Source: Chloroflexi bacterium RBG_16_57_11
GTDB taxonomy: Bacteria > Chloroflexota > Anaerolineae > Anaerolineales > UBA4823
Assembly: GCA_001795165.1 (NCBI GenBank)
Contig: MGNS01000111.1
Coordinates: 18,065-25,038, forward strand
DNA: 6,974 bases
Direction: 5' to 3'
Shown: one piece after another, positions 1-5,438 of the stretch
Layout: each line of letters opens with the position of its first letter
Position numbering within the stretch: the first letter of the stretch is position 1
Made by a program: the position numbers and the translations under genes
The notes under the pieces: generated by a model
Told to the model about the DNA's origin: nothing
Databases searched by the model: none
What the model saw: the letters and a program-made list of their open reading frames with translations, nothing else

Positions 1-1
1 G

Positions 2-976
2 CTTTCGCCCTTGCCCAGCGCGGTAGTCGCCATCCACTCCCCAGAAATGGCAGAGCAGGTAAGTCAAATCGCACGGTCCTGGAAGCCAGACGTTGTCGTT
101 GCGCTGACCTTCGTCACAGCCCCATACGCTCTGACAGTGCCTGAAGGATTCAAAGTCTTAGATATCGACAACTTCATGGCGCGCATGCTCCAAGAGGCGA
201 TCCCCATGGCGACCATCTCAATGGCGCGCCTTCGGCGGTGGCTTGCGTACAGAAAGTTCTTACGCTATGAAAGTAACCTCTATCCGAAGTTCGATCTGTG
301 TTTGGCGGTTACGGAGGCGGATCGAAGCGCCGTCCTCAGGCAGATGTCTCTCCGGCCTGATCAGATCATCGTGACTCCTAATGGGGTAGATACGCAATAT
401 AACCAGTTGGATACGGTTACACCGGTGCCGAACACCTTGATTTTCAACGGTGCGCTGACGTATAACGCGAACTACGATGCGATGTCCTACTTCCTGCGGG
501 AGATCTACCCACAGATCATTCGCCAATTGCCCGACGTCCGTTTGCGGGTAACCGGGAGCACCGTGGACGTGGATTTGGAAGGGTTGCCTCTGGATGGGCA
601 TGTTGAGCTGACCGGCTACCTTCCAGATATCCGCCCTGCCATCGCACAGAGCTGGGTTTGCGTGGTCCCTCTGCGCATGGGTGGTGGCACCCGCTTGAAA
701 ATCCTTGAAGCGATGTCACTCGGAACCCCGGTAGTGAGCACAGTTAAAGGCGCAGAGGGTCTGGATGTCGAAGACTCCACCCACCTATTACTCGCTGAGA
801 CACCGGGAGAATTCGCCAAGCAAGTAGTACGCCTGTTGCACTCGGTTGAGCTTCGCGAGAGCCTGCGTACCAACGCGAAGCGCCTGGTTTCCGAGCGATA
901 TGAATGGTCCCAAATCGGTGCAGATTTCTGTGGGACAGTTGAGCAGCTTGTTTCTAGGGAAAGAAACAAGAACTAG
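2..976 (+). CDS. Family 4 (GT-B fold) glycosyltransferase, 5'-truncated
   Basis: Cytoplasmic glycosyltransferase that probably adds one sugar from a nucleotide-sugar donor to a growing lipid-linked glycan; donor and acceptor cannot be read from the sequence. The frame is open to the window edge (Leu-Ser-Pro before the TTG at 11), so the TTG at 11 is probably internal. About 324 residues are present, against roughly 390-410 in related proteins, so much of the acceptor-side domain is missing. Counting the TTG at 11 as residue 1, the GT-B linker motif PNGVD is at 123-127. The donor domain follows, with FNGALTYNANYDA near 145-157, GGGTRLKILEAM at 224-235 and PVVST..GAEGL at 240-251. This C-terminal signature is typical of GT4 enzymes of EPS loci, including the sugar transferases linked to exosortase systems. 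The GT4 assignment is firm; the subfamily is inferred. The next gene follows after 69 nt on the same strand. Confidence 0.9.
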   Translation, partial: LSPLPSAVVAIHSPEMAEQVSQIARSWKPDVVVALTFVTAPYALTVPEGFKVLDIDNFMARMLQEAIPMATISMARLRRWLAYRKFLRYESNLYPKFDLCLAVTEADRSAVLRQMSLRPDQIIVTPNGVDTQYNQLDTVTPVPNTLIFNGALTYNANYDAMSYFLREIYPQIIRQLPDVRLRVTGSTVDVDLEGLPLDGHVELTGYLPDIRPAIAQSWVCVVPLRMGGGTRLKILEAMSLGTPVVSTVKGAEGLDVEDSTHLLLAETPGEFAKQVVRLLHSVELRESLRTNAKRLVSERYEWSQIGADFCGTVEQLVSRERNKN

Positions 977-1045
977 GATACAATTCGCACCTTTTTATCT
1001 CTGTGATGAGGTAGTATTGTCACGAACGCGTTTGGAGAAAGCAAA

Positions 1046-2578
1046 ATGATCACCGGTAAAGTAGATCAACCCCCTGGCGCAATGGATGTGCAACCGTATC
1101 CGACGGAGGAAGACCCGGCGGTTTGGGATAGTTTGACTCGCTGGCTGCCTGATTGGTTGGTGTTACGCATTCCGCGCTACAATCTGCCTGCGCCCTTGGC
1201 ATTGGCTATCATAGCTGCCGCCTTGCTTGGCGCAATCATGGCGCCCCGGCTAGCCATGAATGGACGCACAGGGATGATGTTGCCTGCAGCCATCCTGGGT
1301 GTAGCCGCATTGGTTATAGTGGCCAAGTGGCGGATATTAGGTCTGATGGCTTTGCCCATTGTCAGCCTGATGGTCCCGTTAGCGATTGGTACAGGGTCGA
1401 AAACCGGGATCAATGCTGCGGTATTGTGGCTTGGCTTGCTTTTGGGTTTATGGATTCTTGACATGCTTGCTCGGGAACGCCAGATCCGTTTGTTGGCTTA
1501 TCGGCCGGTGATCGCCTCTTTGATCTTTGGCGTGGTTGTCGTAGTGGCGTTTGGATTTGGTCAACTGCCCTGGTTTGCTACACGATCGGCAACACTTAGT
1601 GCGCAAATCGGCGGCTTGCTGATCTTTCTGATGTCGATTGGTGCCTTTTTATTGGTTGCTCATCAAATTCAAACCATCACTACGTTGAAGTGGATGACCT
1701 GGGTCTTTTTAGGGTTGGGCTTTGTTTTCTTCGTATTCCGCCTTTTCCCATCTACATATTGGATAATGGCCCGGCTCTTTGTCCGTCAGGCAGTCTTGGG
1801 TGCTACCTTCTATGCCTGGCTCGTCGCGATCGCGGCCAGTCAGGCCTTGTTCAACCCAAAGCTTGCTCGCGGCTGGCGGATCGTTTTAGGCATTCTGGTC
1901 TTGATGTTTTTTTATGTGACCTTGAAGGGCGAAGATCGTTATTGGGTCTCCGGCTGGTTACCACCTCTCCTTGCTTTGGTTACTGTAATTTTGCTTGGCA
2001 GACCAGGTTGGGGGGTGTTTGCGGTCATTCTCGGCGGTTTGATCATGGTTTTTAATACCAGCCTTATCACGGGTGTTTTCAATGAAGGGGATAATACATA
2101 CAGCACGATCACCCGCCTGGAAGCCTGGAGGATCATGGTAGAAATCATCAAGGTCAATCCGGTTTTTGGGCTTGGGATGGCGAATTATTACTTTTACACG
2201 CCGCTCTTTCCAATCCTGGGGTATAAGATCAACTTCAATTCGCATAATAACTATATTGATATCATTGCACAAACGGGTCTGGTTGGGCTACTTTGCTTCC
2301 TATGGGTCCTGGGCGAGCTATGGCTTTTGGGTTGGCGCATGCGCGACCAGGTACCCGAGGGTTTTCCCAGAGCGTATGTGCTTGGAGCCCTAGGTGGGTT
2401 GGTAGGCACCCTGGCCCTGGCTGCGCTGGGGGATTGGGTAATTCCATTCGTCTATAACATTGGCATGGATGGTTTCCGCTCCAGCATGTTCGCGTTCATC
2501 TTTTTGGGTGGTCTGGTAGCGCTCGCCAGGATTTACCATATCTCGCCGGGTAGGAGCATTGAGGCCGCCCCAAAATGA
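1046..2578 (+). CDS. O-antigen ligase/polymerase-like polytopic membrane protein (Wzy/WaaL superfamily)
   Basis: A 510-residue inner-membrane protein expected to polymerise lipid-linked repeat units or transfer a finished glycan to an acceptor. After a soluble N-terminal tail of about 46 residues there are about 12-14 hydrophobic segments, roughly from residue 49 to 341 and from 405 to 496. Between the two blocks lies the large extracytoplasmic loop of this superfamily, with RLEAWR at 357-362, NPVFGLG at 371-377 and SHNNYIDIIAQTGLVG at 399-414. The last resembles the usual HN..l....e.G..G block, with His400 as the likely conserved histidine. A charged stretch, LKGEDRYW at 293-300, sits where many members carry an essential arginine. 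The ATG at 1046 has GGAG at 1034-1037, 8 nt upstream. The stop overlaps the next start (ATGA, 2575-2578), implying translational coupling with the GT2. Polymerase and ligase members cannot be separated by sequence alone, so no symbol is given. Confidence 0.87.
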   Translation: MITGKVDQPPGAMDVQPYPTEEDPAVWDSLTRWLPDWLVLRIPRYNLPAPLALAIIAAALLGAIMAPRLAMNGRTGMMLPAAILGVAALVIVAKWRILGLMALPIVSLMVPLAIGTGSKTGINAAVLWLGLLLGLWILDMLARERQIRLLAYRPVIASLIFGVVVVVAFGFGQLPWFATRSATLSAQIGGLLIFLMSIGAFLLVAHQIQTITTLKWMTWVFLGLGFVFFVFRLFPSTYWIMARLFVRQAVLGATFYAWLVAIAASQALFNPKLARGWRIVLGILVLMFFYVTLKGEDRYWVSGWLPPLLALVTVILLGRPGWGVFAVILGGLIMVFNTSLITGVFNEGDNTYSTITRLEAWRIMVEIIKVNPVFGLGMANYYFYTPLFPILGYKINFNSHNNYIDIIAQTGLVGLLCFLWVLGELWLLGWRMRDQVPEGFPRAYVLGALGGLVGTLALAALGDWVIPFVYNIGMDGFRSSMFAFIFLGGLVALARIYHISPGRSIEAAPK

Positions 2579-3489
2579 TCCTTTCAGTCATCGTGGTCAA
2601 TTGGAATACGGGTGATTTGCTCCGGCGATGCCTGGAATCGATTTACGCAGACCTGGCAGATATACAAGCCGAGGTCCTGGTTGTGGACAGCGCCTCGACA
2701 GACCGGTCCTTGATCGCCACGCAAGAGCAATTCCCCCAAGCTCATTATCTTCGGACGCAGGTGAATATTGGCTTTGGGTCGGCGAATAATCTGGCTTTAC
2801 GCCAGGCAAAGGGTGATTACCTATTGCTGCTTAACCCGGACACCCTGGTACATCCCGGTGCAATCAACACATTACTCGACTATATGGGACAAAACCAAAA
2901 TGTTGGGGCGTCGGCATCAAGATTACTGAACGCAGATGGAAGTCTGCAATATTCATGCTCTGCGGAGCCGACGCTGGGTCGTGAGTTCTTGCGTATGTTT
3001 CACCTGGGCCGCGTGCGCCCCGACGGTTACTACCCGATGGAAACGTGGGATCTGACCAGCCCACGGCGGGTGGAGGTAATCCTGGGCGCGTGTATGCTGT
3101 TGCGTCGAACCGCTCTTGATCAAGCAGGCTTGTTTGACGAAAGATTTTTTATGTATTCGGAAGAAGTCGATCTGTGTCGGCGCATCCGCCTGGCTGGTTG
3201 GGATATTTATTGGTTTCCACAAGCCATAATCACCCATTATGGCGGGCAGAGCACCCGGCAGATGGCAGCGGAAATGTTCGTCCAGTTGTATCGGGCCAAG
3301 ATCGAATTTTTTCGCAAGCACCACGGCCCTTTGCAGGCAAGCCTGTATAAACTCATCTTATGCTTCTCCGGGTTACCACGGCTAATTCTGGCGCCTGTTG
3401 GTCGTTTGGAGCCTGCTCCACGCGGCGAGAGGCATCGGACGATTGCAGAAAACTATCAGCGCCTGTTGCGAGCCCTGCCTGGATTGTGA
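2575..3489 (+). CDS. Family 2 (GT-A fold) glycosyltransferase, rhamnosyltransferase-like
   Basis: A 304-residue cytoplasmic or membrane-associated inverting glycosyltransferase that would add a sugar to the lipid-linked glycan. It begins with the GT2 nucleotide-binding strand SVIVVNWNTGD (4-14), followed by VVDSASTDRS (36-45). LNPDT at 86-90 supplies the DXD-type metal/nucleotide site. The block GACMLLRR (171-178), then LFDERFFMYSEEVDLCRR (186-203), is the acceptor/catalytic region typical of the COG1216 group, which includes rhamnosyltransferases such as WbbL; H221 follows. The C-terminus has a short hydrophobic stretch (about 257-275) that may touch the membrane. The start overlaps the stop of the upstream gene by 4 nt; GAGG at 2561-2564 is a weak ribosome binding site, so coupling is likely. 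The family call is firm. Rhamnose as donor is only a family-level suggestion. Confidence 0.9.
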   Translation: MILSVIVVNWNTGDLLRRCLESIYADLADIQAEVLVVDSASTDRSLIATQEQFPQAHYLRTQVNIGFGSANNLALRQAKGDYLLLLNPDTLVHPGAINTLLDYMGQNQNVGASASRLLNADGSLQYSCSAEPTLGREFLRMFHLGRVRPDGYYPMETWDLTSPRRVEVILGACMLLRRTALDQAGLFDERFFMYSEEVDLCRRIRLAGWDIYWFPQAIITHYGGQSTRQMAAEMFVQLYRAKIEFFRKHHGPLQASLYKLILCFSGLPRLILAPVGRLEPAPRGERHRTIAENYQRLLRALPGL

Positions 3490-3512
3490 TGGCGCTGATT
3501 TAAGTTGCGCCA
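3490..3512 (+). other. Small inverted repeat just after the GT2 stop codon
   Basis: TGGCGC (3490-3495) and GCGCCA (3507-3512) can form a 6-bp GC-rich stem with an 11-nt loop, starting one base after the GT2 stop. A T-rich stretch (3520-3530) follows after a gap of several bases, so this is at best a weak terminator, or simply a chance repeat. It lies in the 57-nt gap that separates the glycan-assembly genes from the ACP module. Confidence 0.3.
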
Positions 3513-3535
3513 CACGGAATTATTTAATTTTCTAC

Positions 3536-3542
3536 GAGGTGA
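3536..3542 (+). promoter_or_regulatory. Ribosome binding site of the ACP gene
   Basis: GAGGTGA matches the 3' end of 16S rRNA well and ends 4 nt before the ATG at 3547. It fixes the ACP start. The strong match suits the high expression carrier proteins often need. Confidence 0.75.
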
Positions 3543-3546
3543 ATAG

Positions 3547-3792
3547 ATGACGATCGAAGTACAAATCAAGGAGTACATCGCCAAGAATCTGCTATTCAGC
3601 AGCGATGGATTCAAATACAGTGACGAAGCCTCATTTCTTGAAGAAGGGATTGTTGATTCACAGGGGGTGATGGAACTGGTGCTCTTTGTAGAGGAAAATT
3701 TTAATATCCAGGTGAAGGATACAGAAATTATTCCGGATAATTTCGATTCCGTAAGCAAGCTTTCGGCTTATATCCAGCGTAAGCGCGGTTAA
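3547..3792 (+). CDS. Acyl carrier protein (phosphopantetheine-binding), free-standing
   Basis: An 81-residue acidic protein of normal ACP length. The prosthetic-group site is VDSQG at 36-40, with Ser38 (codon 3658-3660) the expected 4'-phosphopantetheine attachment point. Helix II (VMELVLFVEENFNI, 41-54) and the following DTEIIPDNFDSVSKLSAYI (58-76) fit the ACP fold. The motif is DSQG followed by MELV, not the DSL(D) of fatty-acid AcpP, pointing to a specialised carrier of the kind found in polysaccharide or secondary-metabolite loci. It lies 15 codons' length upstream of the AMP-forming ligase, the likely enzyme that loads it. No phosphopantetheinyl transferase or ketosynthase is visible, so host enzymes must supply the prosthetic group and there is no evidence for chain extension. 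Family call is firm; the cargo is unknown. Confidence 0.92.
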   Translation: MTIEVQIKEYIAKNLLFSSDGFKYSDEASFLEEGIVDSQGVMELVLFVEENFNIQVKDTEIIPDNFDSVSKLSAYIQRKRG

Positions 3793-3798
3793 AAATAC

Positions 3799-3831
3799 AA
3801 ACCCCAGGGGTCTTTAAGACCCCTGGGGTTT
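3799..3831 (+). terminator. Perfect 15-bp hairpin between ACP and ligase (terminator or attenuator-like)
   Basis: The arms 3799-3813 (AAACCCCAGGGGTCT) and 3817-3831 (AGACCCCTGGGGTTT) are exact reverse complements around a TTA loop. The structure starts 7 nt after the ACP stop. The 3' arm ends in TTT, but the next bases are ATGGG, so there is no long U-tract and full termination is doubtful. Partial termination, protection of the ACP mRNA 3' end, or control of ligase translation are all plausible. The symmetric AAA...TTT flanks would give the same structure on the other strand. The structure itself is certain; its role is inferred. Confidence 0.6.
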
Positions 3832-3837
3832 ATGGGT

Positions 3838-3844
3838 GAGGTGA
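3838..3844 (+). promoter_or_regulatory. Ribosome binding site that sets the ligase start at 3847
   Basis: GAGGTGA lies directly before the ATG at 3847 (5 nt from GAGG to ATG). An earlier in-frame ATG at 3832 abuts the hairpin and has no ribosome binding site before it, since the hairpin's 3' arm occupies that position. Translation therefore most likely begins at 3847. Confidence 0.75.
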
Positions 3845-3846
3845 AC

Positions 3847-5427
3847 ATGCTGGTACAAGATTTTCTAGAGAACAGCGCCGATCGTCTACCCGAAAAAGTT
3901 GCTCTGGTGTGTGATGACCAGCGCTTGTCTTATGCCGAGATCGAAAGCATGGCGAACCGCCTGGCGAACGCCATGCGAGAACATGGCGTGAAGCGCGGCG
4001 ACCGGATCGCCATCTATCTACCCAACTCGGTTCCCGGTGTGGTGGGGATTTTCGCGGCGCTCAAAGCCGGTGGCGTATTTGTGGTGATCAACAGCACAAC
4101 CAAGCAGGATAAGCTTATCAGCATCTTGAACAACTGCCGTGCAACAACGCTCCTGGCTGCCGGGCGCAACCGCGAATTGGTACAAGCAGTGCTTGCAGCC
4201 GTCCCTTCGATCAAGACGTATATCCAGAGTGGCCCAGCACCACAAGGCGCTGGAGCTCTCCCCGCCTTCAACTCTGACGCAGCTCTCCTGCAATACGAAG
4301 ATATCCAGCGCGATGGATCGGATAGCCGCCCGCCGCGGGTGAACATTGATCTGGACCTGGCTTGCCTGATCTACACTTCTGGGAGCACGGGTGAGCCGAA
4401 AGGTGTGATGAGCGATCATAGTAACGTGGTGTTTGCTGCCGGCTCCATCGTTGAGTATTTGCGCAACATCGAATCGGATATCGTCATCGGGATGCTGCCC
4501 CTTTCCTTCGATTATGGGCTATACCAGTTGCTTATGGTCTTCAAGTTTGGCGGTACGCTGGTCCTGGAACGCTCGTTTACCTATCCAGCCGCGATCCTCA
4601 AGCGCATACAGGATGAGCGCGTGACGGGCTTTCCGGGTGTGCCGACAATCTATGCCATGCTGCTAAAAATGGATTTGTCAGAGTTCGATCTTTCGAGCTT
4701 GCGGTATCTGTCCAATACTGCTGCGGCTCTACCACCCAGCCATATTCAGCAGTTGCAGGCGAAATTTCCCTGGGCGACAATCTACTCGATGTACGGGCTG
4801 ACCGAGACGAAACGCACGCTGTACTTACCGCCCGAGCAGCTTGATCAGCGCGCCGATTCGGTCGGCATCCCCATCCCGGGCACAGAATGTTGGGTAGTGG
4901 ATGATCACGGAAATCGCCTGCCACCAGGCAAAGTAGGTGAGCTGGTGGTGCGCGGCCGGCATGTCATGCGTGGTTATTGGGAAGATCCGATCATGACTGC
5001 CCAGCGTTATCGCCCCGGATTGCTCCCGGGTGAGCGGTTGTGCTACACTGGGGACTTGTTTCGCATGGATGAGCAGGGGTTTTTCTACTTTGTAGGTCGC
5101 AAAGACGATATTATCAAGACGCGCGGCGAAAAAGTCGCCCCGAAGGAGGTTGAAGCAGTGCTCTACAAGCTGGATGGGATCCTCGAGGCGGCTGTTGTTG
5201 GCGTCCCCGACCCTGTACTGGGTGAAGCTGTCAAAGCTGTTGTTGTGGCCGATCGGGCGAAACTGAGCGAAGCCCAAATCCTGGCCCATTGCCGTGCCAG
5301 CCTGGAGGATTTTATGGTCCCTCAACAGGTAGAGATACGGGACGAATTGCCAAAAACTGCCTCCGGCAAAATCGATAAAAAGCCCTTGAAGCAGTCAAGC
5401 TCGCTTGATATTGCCTTTGATCAATAA
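3847..5427 (+). CDS. AMP-forming acyl/aminoacyl-ACP ligase (ANL superfamily), stand-alone adenylation enzyme
   Basis: A 526-residue cytoplasmic enzyme that activates a carboxylate with ATP to an acyl- or aminoacyl-AMP and passes it to a thiol, here probably the phosphopantetheine of the adjacent ACP. Length and domain order are complete. The phosphate-binding loop YTSGSTGEPKGV is at 176-187, SFDYG at 220-224, MYGLTE at 315-320, YTGD at 400-403 and GRKDDIIKTRGEKV at 417-430. The C-terminal catalytic lysine is K508 in TASGK (504-508). Asp222 of SFDYG falls about where amino-acid-activating adenylation domains carry the amine-binding Asp, so an amino acid substrate is possible, but related EPS-linked ligases may share this motif. 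The start at 3847 is preferred over the in-frame ATG at 3832 because of the ribosome binding site and because MLVQDFLENSA is a typical ANL N-terminus. The amidotransferase follows 11 nt downstream. Alternatives are an acyl-CoA ligase or an exosortase-A-type EPS ligase. Confidence 0.9.
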   Translation: MLVQDFLENSADRLPEKVALVCDDQRLSYAEIESMANRLANAMREHGVKRGDRIAIYLPNSVPGVVGIFAALKAGGVFVVINSTTKQDKLISILNNCRATTLLAAGRNRELVQAVLAAVPSIKTYIQSGPAPQGAGALPAFNSDAALLQYEDIQRDGSDSRPPRVNIDLDLACLIYTSGSTGEPKGVMSDHSNVVFAAGSIVEYLRNIESDIVIGMLPLSFDYGLYQLLMVFKFGGTLVLERSFTYPAAILKRIQDERVTGFPGVPTIYAMLLKMDLSEFDLSSLRYLSNTAAALPPSHIQQLQAKFPWATIYSMYGLTETKRTLYLPPEQLDQRADSVGIPIPGTECWVVDDHGNRLPPGKVGELVVRGRHVMRGYWEDPIMTAQRYRPGLLPGERLCYTGDLFRMDEQGFFYFVGRKDDIIKTRGEKVAPKEVEAVLYKLDGILEAAVVGVPDPVLGEAVKAVVVADRAKLSEAQILAHCRASLEDFMVPQQVEIRDELPKTASGKIDKKPLKQSSSLDIAFDQ

Positions 5428-5429
5428 AT

Positions 5430-5433
5430 GGAG
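5430..5433 (+). promoter_or_regulatory. Ribosome binding site of the amidotransferase gene
   Basis: GGAG lies 5 nt before the ATG at 5439, inside the 11-nt gap after the ligase stop. It supports a start that puts the catalytic Cys at residue 2 and implies co-transcription with the ligase. Confidence 0.7.
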
Positions 5434-5438
5434 AACCT

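Noticed and set aside
11..13. TTG as start codon of the first gene
   Set aside because: The frame is open upstream to the window edge, and the protein would lack much of the GT4 N-terminal domain. No ribosome binding site is visible in the 10 bases available.
979..984. TACAAT as a -10 promoter element before the O-antigen ligase-like gene
   Set aside because: No -35-like hexamer lies 16-18 nt upstream; the TTGTTT at 948-953 is 25 nt away. A single hexamer match is not enough.
846..1049. 67-codon plus-strand reading frame bridging the gap after the GT4 gene
   Set aside because: It overlaps the end of the GT4 gene in another frame, has no recognisable domain, and ends where the next gene begins; probably chance.
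3832..3834. ATG as start of the ligase (531 residues)
   Set aside because: It directly follows the hairpin's 3' arm with no ribosome binding site; the ATG at 3847 has GAGGTGA at the right distance and gives a typical N-terminus.
3807..3836. G-quadruplex from the G4 runs of the hairpin
   Set aside because: Only two G4 runs and one G3 run lie on one strand, short of the four needed, and the perfect duplex stem would outcompete it.
4825..5325. Long minus-strand reading frame (166 codons) inside the ligase gene
   Set aside because: It is antisense to a well-conserved enzyme, shows no known motif, and its composition is explained by the sense-strand codons.
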